64,000 bases of DNA from Dechloromonas denitrificans (GTDB lineage Bacteria; Pseudomonadota; Gammaproteobacteria; Burkholderiales; Rhodocyclaceae), in NCBI RefSeq assembly GCF_020510665.1, contig NZ_CP075187.1, forward strand, positions 1,818,501 to 1,882,500, written 5' to 3'. Of this stretch, positions 46,642 to 55,282 are shown one piece after another. Under the pieces are notes generated by a model, which was not told the origin of the DNA, searched no databases, and saw nothing but the letters and a program-made list of their open reading frames with translations. Every line of letters starts with the position of its first letter. Within the stretch, counting starts at the first letter, position 1. The translations under genes were made by a program, and so were the position numbers.

Positions 46642-47691
46642 TCAGAGACCGGCCACAGCCTTGGCCGCAGCACCGCAGGCATGGCAGAAACGTGAAAAAG
46701 CACTTTTCCGGGCGGCGCATTGCTCGCAGTGATCGAACAGGCAGATACCGCAGTGCGGGCAATAATCGATTGCGGTATTGGCCAAATCAACCGGACGCTC
46801 GCAGCCGGGACAAACCTTCTTGGCCAGGCGAGCAAGTGCCGTGTCGTAACCCAACTCCTTGCGACGCTCCAGATCAGGCATCGCCTCAGCCTGTTTCTGG
46901 CGTTCAAGATAACGGTTCAGCCCGATGATCGCCTGCCGACCGACCAGTACCGTCACCACGATCCCGACTGCGTAGCGAACGTACCCCCCGTAACTCGGCA
47001 AATACGGCACCAGTTCGACAAAGAAGGCAAATAACGCAAAGTAAATGAAGCCCCAGACAAAAGGCCACCAGGTACTCTGGCGCTTTTTGGCGAATAACCA
47101 GCCAGCCGCCCCCAATAAGGGCAAGGTCAGCAGCAGGCGATACCCGAAGACGCGCAACTCCTGACTTTGCTGTGCCGCGGTCAACTGGCTGGCAGCCGCA
47201 TTTTCCAGTTCGCCCAACCGATTGCGGGCATGCTGCTCGGCCTGCTGCGCATCGAGCGCAACTTGTTGCTGGCTTTCAACCCCCGCCAGGGCGTTGCGTT
47301 CTGCCGCCTTGAGTTCATCGAGTGCTTTTGTCCGGCTCAGCAGTTCATCATCCTGCTCCGCCCGCTGGGTCGCGTGCCGGGTAGCCAGCCAGTTGTTGAA
47401 GGTTTCCCGCGCACTGCCCGCATTGGCACGTGCCGTGTTGTGTTTCAGGCGCGCCTGCTCCAGTTTTTCCTGGGCATCCTGCGCCGTTGCCTGGCTTTGC
47501 TTGATCGTGGCACGCACCTGCTCGGCGGCAGGCTTGTCGATGAAATCTTCAAGCGTGTAGTAATGCTCAACCTTCGGCAAATTCTCGACGATCGTACCGC
47601 CCAGCCCGATCAGAAAGCTGGCGAAAACGAAGGCAACCAGCCACAGGCCGAAGCGAAACCATTTTTCCGACAAACGAAGTGCCTTGCTCAT
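46642..47691 (-). CDS. Membrane protein with coiled coil and C-terminal zinc ribbons
   Basis: 349 aa. A first transmembrane helix (about 12-32) is followed by a periplasmic or cytoplasmic coiled coil (about 60-175, Gln/Ala/Glu-rich), then three more membrane segments (about 180-265), and a C-terminal tail with cysteine pairs CPGC, CPHCG, CEQC and CHACG, consistent with two zinc ribbons. I recognise no named family. The start ATG overlaps the stop of the DUF808 gene by four bases, fixing the start and implying a joint transcript. Confidence 0.75.
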   Translation of the reverse strand: MSKALRLSEKWFRFGLWLVAFVFASFLIGLGGTIVENLPKVEHYYTLEDFIDKPAAEQVRATIKQSQATAQDAQEKLEQARLKHNTARANAGSARETFNNWLATRHATQRAEQDDELLSRTKALDELKAAERNALAGVESQQQVALDAQQAEQHARNRLGELENAAASQLTAAQQSQELRVFGYRLLLTLPLLGAAGWLFAKKRQSTWWPFVWGFIYFALFAFFVELVPYLPSYGGYVRYAVGIVVTVLVGRQAIIGLNRYLERQKQAEAMPDLERRKELGYDTALARLAKKVCPGCERPVDLANTAIDYCPHCGICLFDHCEQCAARKSAFSRFCHACGAAAKAVAGL

Positions 47692-48632
47692 TGCGGGCCT
47701 CCTTTCCTGATTCGCCCCAATGCCGAAACGCATTTAACGCCGGCCAGGGCAAGTACACCACCAACGAAACCAACCACCATATCGAGCATTACCGGCGTCA
47801 GCACTTTCAGCAACATCGATAATCCGCCGCTTGTCGCTGCCCATTCCGTCGCCAGTTCAATTGCATGCTGCGCGGCCGGAATGCCGTGGGCAATAATGCT
47901 GCCACCGACCATGAACATCGCGGCGGTGCCAATGACGGTCAAAGCCTTCATCAGCCACGGCGCGGCCTGAACCAGAAGCCGGCCACACTGGCGCGCCAGC
48001 GCATTGCGCTTGCGCAGCAGATAAAAACCCAGATCATCGAGTTTGACGATGCCGGCCACGATGCCATAGACACCGACAGTCATGATCAGCCCGATGCCGG
48101 CCAGCACGGCCAGTTGGGTCATGAACGGCTTGTCGCTGACCGTCCCCAGCGCAATGACGATGATCTCAGCCGAAAGCACGAAATCGGTCCGGATCGCGCC
48201 TTTGACCTTCTCTGCTTCCAGTTCGGCCAGGTTACCGATCGTCTCGGATTCTGCGGCCACCGTATCGACATGGTGGCCGGCAGCGTCATCGGCGCGGTGC
48301 AAAAACTTGTGGGACAGTTTCTCGACACCTTCGAAACAAAGGTAGAAACCGCCAATCATCAACAATGGCAGGATGGCCCACGGCATCAGCAGGCTGATCG
48401 CCAGGGCCGCCGGTACCAGAATCAGCTTGTTCTTCAGCGAGCCGACGGCTACGGCCCAGACAACCGGCAATTCGCGTTCGGCACGGACCCCGGAGACCTG
48501 TTCGGCATTAAGTGCCAGATCGTCACCCAGCACACCGGCTGTTTTCTTGGCCGCAACCTTGGTCATCGCCGCAACATCGTCGAGCGCCGAGGCAATGTCG
48601 TCAATCAGAAGCAGCAGGCTGGCTCCGGCCAT
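47688..48632 (-). CDS. yedI: DUF808 (YedI) inner-membrane protein
   Basis: 314 aa. It opens with MAGASLLLLIDDIASALDDVA and continues KKTAGVLGDDLALNA, the DUF808 hallmark, followed by six or more membrane helices including LLMIGGFYLCFEGVEK. YedI is an inner-membrane protein of unknown function, sometimes described as a putative ion transporter. It is coupled by a 4-bp overlap to the downstream zinc-ribbon membrane protein, so the two may form a complex; that is inference. Confidence 0.9.
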   Translation of the reverse strand: MAGASLLLLIDDIASALDDVAAMTKVAAKKTAGVLGDDLALNAEQVSGVRAERELPVVWAVAVGSLKNKLILVPAALAISLLMPWAILPLLMIGGFYLCFEGVEKLSHKFLHRADDAAGHHVDTVAAESETIGNLAELEAEKVKGAIRTDFVLSAEIIVIALGTVSDKPFMTQLAVLAGIGLIMTVGVYGIVAGIVKLDDLGFYLLRKRNALARQCGRLLVQAAPWLMKALTVIGTAAMFMVGGSIIAHGIPAAQHAIELATEWAATSGGLSMLLKVLTPVMLDMVVGFVGGVLALAGVKCVSALGRIRKGGPQ

Positions 48633-48774
48633 TGAAATTCTTTCATTTTGAATAAAACGCCATTCTAAAGAATAAAACCAGCGGGATAGATAAAGCAGTC
48701 GATCTGTTATCCTGCCCCGGCTGAAATTGCCGCTTTACCCCTGCAACGGCCCAATCTTCGGAGTCTGCCGCATC

Positions 48775-49827
48775 ATGTCCCTGCTTTCCTGCCGTTCGGC
48801 ATTCGCCTTTTCGCTGGCCTTGCTGGCCAGTGCCCCCCAGGCGGCCCCTGCCCTGCCCCAACTCGGCGCGACCACAAACGATCTGACGGTTTCCGGCATT
48901 TCTTCCGGTGGCTACATGGCCGTTCAGTTCCAGGTCGCTTATTCAGCACTGGTACACGGAGCAGGCATCATCGCCGGCGGACCGTATTACTGCGCCAGCG
49001 GTTCGGTTAACCGGGCTCTCGCCAACTGCATGGAAGCCACCGGCAAGGACACGCCGCCACAGCCGGCCGAAACGCTGAACACCATCCGGCAACTGGCCAA
49101 GGCAGGCAAAATCGATGCCCCGGAACATCTGCGCGACGATCGCGTCTGGCTTTTCTCCGGCGGCAACGACAAAACCGTCGCCCCGTCGGTCATGGACGCC
49201 CTGGCAGCCTTCTACCGCGAAGCCTTGCCGGAAAACGCCATCCGCTACGTCAAACTGCCTGATGCCGGCCATGCCATGCCATCGGTCAGCGATATCCAGC
49301 CCAACGCCTGCAACACCTCGACCCCGCCGTTCATCAACCGCTGCAAGGATTTCGATGCGGCCGGACAGTTGCTGAGCCATCTGCTCGGCTCAATCAAGCC
49401 ATCGACCTCGGCGACAGACGGCGACATCATCGCCTTCGACCAGCGCCCCTTCATCAGCGGCACAGCCGTCGATGCCAGCCTGGCCGACGAAGGCTACGCC
49501 TTCATCCCGAACGCCTGCCGCAGCGGCAATTGCCGGGTACACATGGCGTTTCACGGTTGCCGCCAGAATGTCGGCGAAGTTGGTCGCCGCTTTATCGAAG
49601 GTGCCGGTTACAACCACTGGGCAGCCAGCAATCGGCTGATCGTCCTCTATCCGCAAACCATCGCGCGCAGCGGCTTTGCCTTCGGCTCGACCCAATGGCT
49701 GCTCAATCCGAAAGGCTGCTGGGACTGGTGGGGCTATACCGGCACCGACTACCACACGCGCGACGGTGTCCAGATGCGCGCTATCCGGGCGATGATTGAC
49801 ACACTCGCCCAACCGCCGAAACGGTAA
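48775..49827 (+). CDS. Secreted PHB depolymerase-like esterase
   Basis: 350 aa from ATG 48775. A signal peptide (residues 1-23, ending PQAAPA) leads to an alpha/beta-hydrolase whose lipase box is Gly-Ile-Ser-Ser-Gly near residue 43 within VSGISSGGYMA. DAGHAMPS offers a His and there are several Cys pairs suited to disulfides. The later VHMAFHGCRQNV and QWLLNPKGCWDWWGY match type-2 poly(3-hydroxybutyrate) depolymerase relatives. It probably acts outside the cytoplasm on polyester or ester substrates. No pha genes are adjacent. Confidence 0.85.
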   Translation: MSLLSCRSAFAFSLALLASAPQAAPALPQLGATTNDLTVSGISSGGYMAVQFQVAYSALVHGAGIIAGGPYYCASGSVNRALANCMEATGKDTPPQPAETLNTIRQLAKAGKIDAPEHLRDDRVWLFSGGNDKTVAPSVMDALAAFYREALPENAIRYVKLPDAGHAMPSVSDIQPNACNTSTPPFINRCKDFDAAGQLLSHLLGSIKPSTSATDGDIIAFDQRPFISGTAVDASLADEGYAFIPNACRSGNCRVHMAFHGCRQNVGEVGRRFIEGAGYNHWAASNRLIVLYPQTIARSGFAFGSTQWLLNPKGCWDWWGYTGTDYHTRDGVQMRAIRAMIDTLAQPPKR

Positions 49828-49897
49828 AATCCGCCCCAAACATTTATCGGCCGCCGTGCTGCGGTCGACGGCCCAATTTGTCTGATTTTCGAAACGA

Positions 49898-51859
49898 ATG
49901 ACTGAATACTCCGCCTCCTCCATCCGCGTCCTGAAAGACCTCGAGCCCGTCAAGGAGCGTCCCGGCATGTACACCCGGACAACCTGCCCGACGCACATCG
50001 TCCAGGAAGTCATCGACAACTCGGCCGACGAGGCGCTGGCCGGCTACGCCAAGCGTATCGGCGTCCTGGTCCGGGCCGATGGTGTGATCGAGGTGAGCGA
50101 CAACGGGCGCGGCATTCCGGTCGAAATGCATCCGGAAGAAGGTCGCCCGGCGGTCGAACTGGTGTTCTGCAAACTGCACGCCGGCGGCAAGTTCAACAAG
50201 AAGGAATCAGGCAACGCCTACCGTTTCTCCGGTGGCCTGCATGGTGTCGGCGTTTCGGTGACCAATGCCCTGTCCACCCGGCTGGAAGTTGAAATCAAGC
50301 GCGGCGGCGGCGTGCATCGCATCGTTTTCGCCGACGGTTTCGTCATCGAACCACTGACCCGGATTGCCGATTGCGGTCAGCGCAATACGGGCACCACGGT
50401 GCGCATCTCGCCCGATGCGAAATATTTCGATTCGCCGAAGGTCAATCTCGGCCAGCTTGAGCATCTGCTGCGCTCCAAGGCCGTGCTCATGCCGAATGTT
50501 ACGGTCGACCTCGAAATCGAGGGCGATTCTGGCACCAGCAACAAAAAAACCTGGTGCTACCAGAACGGCATGGCCGATTACCTCAATGAAATGATGGTCG
50601 GCACGCCGGTTGCCCCGATTTTTGTCGGCGAGAAATATGTCGAGACGGCCAACGGTTTCGCCGTCGGCGAAGGTGCCACCTGGGCGCTGGCCTGGTTCGA
50701 GGAAGGCGGCGGCAAGCCTGAAAGCTACGTCAACCTGATTCCGACACTGGACGGCGGCACCCACGAAGCCGGGCTGAAGGCCGGCGTCTTCGAGGCGATC
50801 AAGACCTTCGCCGACCACCATGCCATCCTGCCGGCCAAGGTCAAACTGGCACAGGAAGACGTCTGCGGCCGGATGACCTACCTGCTCTCGGCCAAGGTGC
50901 TCGACCCGCAGTTCCAGGGCCAGACCAAGGAAAAACTGACCAGCCGCGACGCCTACAAACTAGTCTCGCAAATGGTGCGCGACCCTTTCGAGCTATGGCT
51001 GAACAGCCATGCCGAATTCGGCAAGAAGATTGCCGAACTGGCCGTCAAGGCGGCGCAGAACCGGATGAAATCGACGCAGAAGGTCGAGAAGAAGAAAACC
51101 TCCGGCATCGCCACCCTGCCCGGCAAACTGACCGATTGCGAATCCGACGACCTCAGCCGCAACGAAGTCTTCCTGGTCGAGGGTGACTCGGCCGGCGGCT
51201 CGGCCAAGCAAGGCCGCGACAAGGAAACCCAGGCCGTGCTGCCCCTGCGCGGCAAGGTGCTCAACACCTGGGAAGTCGAGCGCGACCAACTGTTCAAGAA
51301 CAACGAAGTGCATGACATCTCGGTCGCCATCGGCGTCGACCCGCACGGCATCGACCAGCTCGACAGCATCGACGTTTCCGGCCTGCGCTATGGCCGCATC
51401 ATCGTCATGTCCGATGCTGACGTCGACGGTTCGCACATTCAGGTGCTGCTGTTCACGCTCTTCCTCAAGCACTTCCCGGCACTGGTCGAGCGCGGCCACA
51501 TCCACGTCGCCCAACCGCCGCTGTTCCGCGTCGATGTCGAAGCCCGCGGCCACACGCGCAAGGTCTATTGCCTCGACGAAGCCGAAAAGGAACAGACGCT
51601 GCAAAAGCTGCGCGACGAGGGCGTTTCGGAAAACAAGATCACCGTTTCCCGCTTCAAGGGTCTTGGCGAAATGAACCCGGACCAGTTGTGGGAAACGACG
51701 CTCTGCCCGGATACCCGCCGTCTCGTGCCTTTCCAGGCGAGCCGCGAAATGATCAAGGAAATGACCGCGACTTTCACCCTGCTGATGGGCAAGGGCGAAG
51801 CCGCCGGACGCCGGGCGTGGATGGAAAAGGACGGCGGCCTGGTCGAAGCCGACGTTTGA
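49898..51859 (+). CDS. parE: DNA topoisomerase IV subunit B
   Basis: 653 aa. GHKL ATPase motifs are EVIDNSADEAL, DNGRGIPVE and RFSGGLHGVGVSVTNAL. The TOPRIM domain has EGDSAGGSAKQGRD, PLRGKVLN and DADVDGSHI. The C-terminus ends in FKGLGEMNP and RRVL-like segments. The length and the absence of the long GyrB insert point to ParE rather than GyrB. It relaxes and decatenates daughter chromosomes with ParC, which is not in the window. Confidence 0.94.
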   Translation: MTEYSASSIRVLKDLEPVKERPGMYTRTTCPTHIVQEVIDNSADEALAGYAKRIGVLVRADGVIEVSDNGRGIPVEMHPEEGRPAVELVFCKLHAGGKFNKKESGNAYRFSGGLHGVGVSVTNALSTRLEVEIKRGGGVHRIVFADGFVIEPLTRIADCGQRNTGTTVRISPDAKYFDSPKVNLGQLEHLLRSKAVLMPNVTVDLEIEGDSGTSNKKTWCYQNGMADYLNEMMVGTPVAPIFVGEKYVETANGFAVGEGATWALAWFEEGGGKPESYVNLIPTLDGGTHEAGLKAGVFEAIKTFADHHAILPAKVKLAQEDVCGRMTYLLSAKVLDPQFQGQTKEKLTSRDAYKLVSQMVRDPFELWLNSHAEFGKKIAELAVKAAQNRMKSTQKVEKKKTSGIATLPGKLTDCESDDLSRNEVFLVEGDSAGGSAKQGRDKETQAVLPLRGKVLNTWEVERDQLFKNNEVHDISVAIGVDPHGIDQLDSIDVSGLRYGRIIVMSDADVDGSHIQVLLFTLFLKHFPALVERGHIHVAQPPLFRVDVEARGHTRKVYCLDEAEKEQTLQKLRDEGVSENKITVSRFKGLGEMNPDQLWETTLCPDTRRLVPFQASREMIKEMTATFTLLMGKGEAAGRRAWMEKDGGLVEADV

Positions 51860-51971
51860 CCGGAAACAGCTTGCAACACTTTCGGCATCCCCAGAAATAA
51901 CTGAATTACATGTTTGCGCTTTAATCATTTCCAGCGCGGAATTCCCGCCAGTCATGATCAAGGAGTCAAAC

Positions 51972-52481
51972 ATGTTCAAGAATAAAAAATTGCATATCGC
52001 AGCGCTGGTTGTCGGGATCAGTGCCGTTGCGATTTCGGCCCCGAGCTTCGCCCAACGCGGCGATTGCATGGGTAACGGTTCAGCCGGTGGAAAATTTTCC
52101 GAAGCGCGTTTCAGCGACCGCATGAAGCAGCACCAGCAACGCCTGCACGATGCCTTGAAGCTGACGCCACAGCAGGAACCGGCCTGGACCAAGTTCCAGG
52201 AATCCCATCCGTTCAACAATGCCGCCAACCGCCCGGCTCAGGCCGACATGGCCAAGCTGACGGCTCCGGAACGGGCTGAAAAGATGCTGGAATTGCAAAA
52301 GCAGCATCAGGAAGGCATGAGCAAGCATCTCGTCGCCATGAAGGATTTCTACGGTCAACTGAGCCCGGAGCAGAAAAAAGCCTTCGACGAGCAAAGCCAG
52401 ATGGGCCAACGCGGACAACGCGGCGGTCGCGGTGCCGGCCCGCAGGGACCGGGTGCGGGTGCGACAGCACCGACCAACTGA
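51972..52481 (+). CDS. Spy/CpxP family periplasmic LTxxQ protein
   Basis: 169 aa. ATG 51972 follows AAGGAG at ideal spacing. A signal peptide ends near SFAQ. The mature part is helical with the Spy motif LKLTPQQEPAW and a second LSPEQKKAF, and ends in a Gly/Arg/Gln-rich tail. Spy and CpxP are envelope-stress chaperones or sensor inhibitors. This one is a family member without a neighbouring two-component system. It is monocistronic. Confidence 0.85.
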   Translation: MFKNKKLHIAALVVGISAVAISAPSFAQRGDCMGNGSAGGKFSEARFSDRMKQHQQRLHDALKLTPQQEPAWTKFQESHPFNNAANRPAQADMAKLTAPERAEKMLELQKQHQEGMSKHLVAMKDFYGQLSPEQKKAFDEQSQMGQRGQRGGRGAGPQGPGAGATAPTN

Positions 52482-52543
52482 CCGCCTGACAATCTTGGGG
52501 TCGATGGATACGGATCGTTACGCAGGACACCCCTGAGGCAAGG

Positions 52544-52574
52544 CTAGAATGGTGGGCTACGTCCACCATTCTAG
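52544..52574 (+). promoter_or_regulatory. Perfect hairpin directly before a GTG start
   Basis: CTAGAATGGTGG (52544-52555) and CCACCATTCTAG (52563-52574) form a 12-base perfect inverted repeat with a seven-base loop. It ends five bases before the GTG of the patatin gene. It could hide the ribosome site, act as an operator dyad, or end the upstream transcript. No T-run follows. Confidence 0.5.
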
Positions 52575-52579
52575 ACACC

Positions 52580-53473
52580 GTGCTCATTTCAGCCTTGCGT
52601 AAATCCTGTTCATCGGCCCTCTCGATCGTCTTTGCCCTCATCCTGGCCGGCTGTTCCAGCCTTACCGGAAAACCGGCGGCACCGCCGACACCGGTTGCGG
52701 TCGTCCAGAAACCCAAAATCGGCTTGGCCCTTGGCGGTGGTGCAGCCCGCGGCTTCGCCCATATCGGCGTGATCAAGATGCTGGAATCGCAGGGCATCGT
52801 CCCTGATTTCATTGTCGGCACCAGCGCCGGCGCCGTGGTCGGCGCACTCTATGCCGGCGGCAACGATGCTTACGCCATCCAGAAAATCGCCATCCAGCTC
52901 GATGAAAAAATCTTTGCCGACTGGACGCTGGGCGGACGCGGCTTGCTCAAGGGCGAAGCACTCCAGGACTACGTTAATCAGCAGCTCAACAAACGGCCGC
53001 TGGAAAAGCTGAACAAGCCTTTTGCAGCCGTCGCCACCGATTTGAACAGCGGCGAGCGCGTTGTTTTCCGAACGGGCGACACAGGTACGGCCGTGCGTGC
53101 ATCGGCCGCGGTGCCCGGCGTTTTCCAACCCGTCCAGTTTCGTGGCCACACCTATGTCGATGGCGGCCTGACCAGCCCGGTGCCGGTTCAGGCGGCCCGC
53201 GAGATGGGCGCCGACTTCGTCATCGCCGTCGATATTTCCAGCCAGGCCAACGGCCAGCCCATCGACAGCATTTCGGCCATTCTCTGGCAGACGACCACCA
53301 TTATGGGCGGCATTATCAGCAAAAATGAATTGCGCGATGCCGACATCGTCATTCGCCCCAAACTGCCCTACGTCAAATCCTGGGACTTCACCGCCCGGCA
53401 TGAAGCCGTGCTCGAAGGCGAACGCGCCGCCCAGGCGGCTTTACCGGCAATCCGCCAAAAACTCGGGCGCTAG
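52580..53473 (+). CDS. Patatin-like phospholipase, RssA-type lipoprotein
   Basis: 297 aa from GTG 52580 (an in-frame TTG at 52595 is an alternative). A lipoprotein leader ends Leu-Ala-Gly-Cys near residue 25. The patatin domain shows LALGGGAARGFAHIGV (oxyanion Gly-rich loop), FIVGTSAGAVVGALYAGG (nucleophile Ser in GTSAG) and YVDGGLTSPVPV (catalytic Asp in DGG). It likely deacylates phospholipids at the envelope. A strong hairpin just upstream may control its translation. Confidence 0.88.
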   Translation: MLISALRKSCSSALSIVFALILAGCSSLTGKPAAPPTPVAVVQKPKIGLALGGGAARGFAHIGVIKMLESQGIVPDFIVGTSAGAVVGALYAGGNDAYAIQKIAIQLDEKIFADWTLGGRGLLKGEALQDYVNQQLNKRPLEKLNKPFAAVATDLNSGERVVFRTGDTGTAVRASAAVPGVFQPVQFRGHTYVDGGLTSPVPVQAAREMGADFVIAVDISSQANGQPIDSISAILWQTTTIMGGIISKNELRDADIVIRPKLPYVKSWDFTARHEAVLEGERAAQAALPAIRQKLGR

Positions 53474-53489
53474 ATCACCCCGAAAATCT

Positions 53490-53517
53490 AAAGCCGCCTA
53501 TCGCCGGAGGCGTTTTG
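53490..53517 (+). terminator. Weak terminator-like hairpin after the patatin gene
   Basis: CGCCT and AGGCG arms close over ATCGCCGG and are followed by TTTT at about 53513. The stem is short, so confidence is low. Confidence 0.35.
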
Positions 53518-53731
53518 GCTAGCCTCTTCCGGATTCATTTCGGAAGGCGGAATAATGTGAATGACGACAGCCTGCAGGCGGCCAGGAGCGGTCGATGGGT
53601 AAATTATCCTAAACCTGCCGTACAATCCCATTGGCAATTTTTTATGCCCGCCGGGTTGTAAGTTAAGAATCCAAGAATCCCTGCGATGTCGCTATCCACT
53701 TCACTTAGGCCTTTGAAACTCTCGCTGGTAG

Positions 53732-54382
53732 ATGAAGAACCAATATCGAAGCAATCGCTGGATTTCGTTCCGAGAGGAAATCATTGAACTCGATGGCGAC
53801 AGATGCGTGCATTGCAACAAAGGCCGCGGCGATGGCGTGATTCTTCAAGTTCATCATAAGCAATACCTGCCGGGGAAGGCTCCATGGGAGTACCCATTCG
53901 AGCTATGCGAGACATTGTGTAAGCGTTGCCACGCAGTAGAACATGGGGAAATTCGGCCAGACTCCGGGTGGGAGTGCGTTGCTCAGGACGATTTGGGAGG
54001 CCTCTATGGAACATGTGATCGTTGCGGCACCGATATTCGATATGTGTTCTTCGTTCAGCATCTCAATTGGGAATCAATGGCCGTTGGCACCGTCTGTTGC
54101 GATGACTTGACAGGAACAACAGTCGCAACGGAAAGCAGAAAGCTAGATGAGCGGTTAGAACGATTCCTTAGTTCGAAGAGGTGGCGCGCGGAAGATGGAC
54201 GGCACCTTATCAAGCAGAAGCAGATCGAAGTTCAAATTGTTCCCGTCGTTGGCGGCTTTCGCATTCTTATGAATGCTACTAAGGGAAAAACCGTTTACCC
54301 GACGCTGGATGCCGCAAAGACGAGAGTCTTTCGGTTCATCGAAACCGGAGAGGCCGATAGCTTCTTTTCGAAAAAAGCCTAA
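53732..54382 (+). CDS. HNH endonuclease-like protein with second zinc-binding segment
   Basis: 216 aa. The HNH core includes RCVHCNKGRGD (first Cys pair), LQVHHKQYLPGKAPW (His-His) and LCKRCHAVEH (second Cys pair). A second cysteine set (TCDRCG near residue 95, then VCCDD) could bind another zinc. The C-terminal part is basic with RFIETGEADSFF. It looks like a homing- or restriction-type nuclease; the target is unknown. Base composition is less GC-rich than the housekeeping neighbours and it sits in a remnant-rich patch, suggesting acquisition. Confidence 0.7.
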   Translation: MKNQYRSNRWISFREEIIELDGDRCVHCNKGRGDGVILQVHHKQYLPGKAPWEYPFELCETLCKRCHAVEHGEIRPDSGWECVAQDDLGGLYGTCDRCGTDIRYVFFVQHLNWESMAVGTVCCDDLTGTTVATESRKLDERLERFLSSKRWRAEDGRHLIKQKQIEVQIVPVVGGFRILMNATKGKTVYPTLDAAKTRVFRFIETGEADSFFSKKA

Positions 54383-54880
54383 CCCTGCACCCAGACTTCC
54401 TGCAAAAAGCCGCTCCAGCCCGATTTCGTTCTCGTTCATGAGCGTCCGCTTTCCCCGGTCAGCAACTGCCGCTTTGGGTCGGGAGCACGTATTCACCAGG
54501 TGAATAAGCGGTCGTTCAAAGCCACCCAATGCTGAACGGCTGGTGAGCGCCAGATTGCTGCCTGACACCGACCGATAGGCCAATGGCCGGATTAGCCGAG
54601 TAGTTCGCATTCGGCTCTTACCCTGAACGGCAGCAGCAATTGGAAACCTGCCATTGGGGCCCTGAAAGGCCGAAGGTCCAGATTAAACACAGAAGAGACC
54701 ATCTCCTTTTCAGATTCATCTGCGGAAAGCAATCGATCAAATTTCGACTCCAGTCCAAAAAACACCATAAACACAAGCCTCTCAGCTTGGTAAGCATTAG
54801 GTAACTGCTTTTCTTGTTATTACTTGATACATTGCCATGTCGGCAAGCGTTTGCGCTTTCAGCACTCATTGGAGCCAGAA
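54383..54880. other. Remnant-rich intergenic stretch
   Basis: About 500 bp without an intact gene. A minus-strand frame at 54592-54825 (segments AYQAERLVFMVFFGLES, KEMVSSVFNLDLRPF) looks partly protein-like but lacks a normal start and a known family. GC-rich words such as CTGCCGCTTTGGGTCGGGAG (54466-54485) resemble those near 11,750 and 22,550. I take this as eroded sequence. Confidence 0.35.
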
Positions 54881-55201
54881 ATGCAACAACTGTATTCGGT
54901 AGAACAACTAGAGAAAATTATTAACGAGGCGACGATATACATGTGTGCCTGCCCGGCACAGGTGGCCAAGATGGTAAGCAAGCTACGCCACCTCCATGAC
55001 TACCAGCAGAATTGCCTGATGCGAAACAGTAATGATTTAAAAACCGAAGTTCATGACCGGATTGCTCAGGCCGCCATTGAGGCGCATCGAATCATGGAAG
55101 CTTGTATGCAGGACATCCTGAGAATCGAGGGATGGAACCCGGAAACGCTGAACATGCCTGATGATTTGCGTGAACTACTCATCCGTGAAGCAATGGAATA
55201 G
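54881..55201 (+). CDS. Hypothetical 106-aa helical protein
   Basis: ATG 54881 is preceded by GGAG at good spacing. The protein is mostly helical: YSVEQLEKIINEATIYMCACP, VSKLRHLHDYQQNCLM and EAHRIMEACMQDILRIEGW. Two cysteines sit as C-A-C. No family is recognised. It ends before a strong bidirectional terminator facing hom. The confident ribosome site and terminator suggest it is expressed. Confidence 0.6.
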   Translation: MQQLYSVEQLEKIINEATIYMCACPAQVAKMVSKLRHLHDYQQNCLMRNSNDLKTEVHDRIAQAAIEAHRIMEACMQDILRIEGWNPETLNMPDDLRELLIREAME

Positions 55202-55235
55202 GACGTCGAATCCGCACCATATTTTGGAATCCAAT

Positions 55236-55261
55236 AAAAAAAGGGGCCATCGGCCCCTTTT
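55236..55261. terminator. Bidirectional rho-independent terminator
   Basis: GGGGCC (55243-55248) and GGCCCC (55252-55257) arms with a three-base loop lie between A7 and TTTT, shared by the 106-aa gene and hom. Confidence 0.8.
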
Positions 55262-55282
55262 CGCATGCGGTCGAGAAACGAT

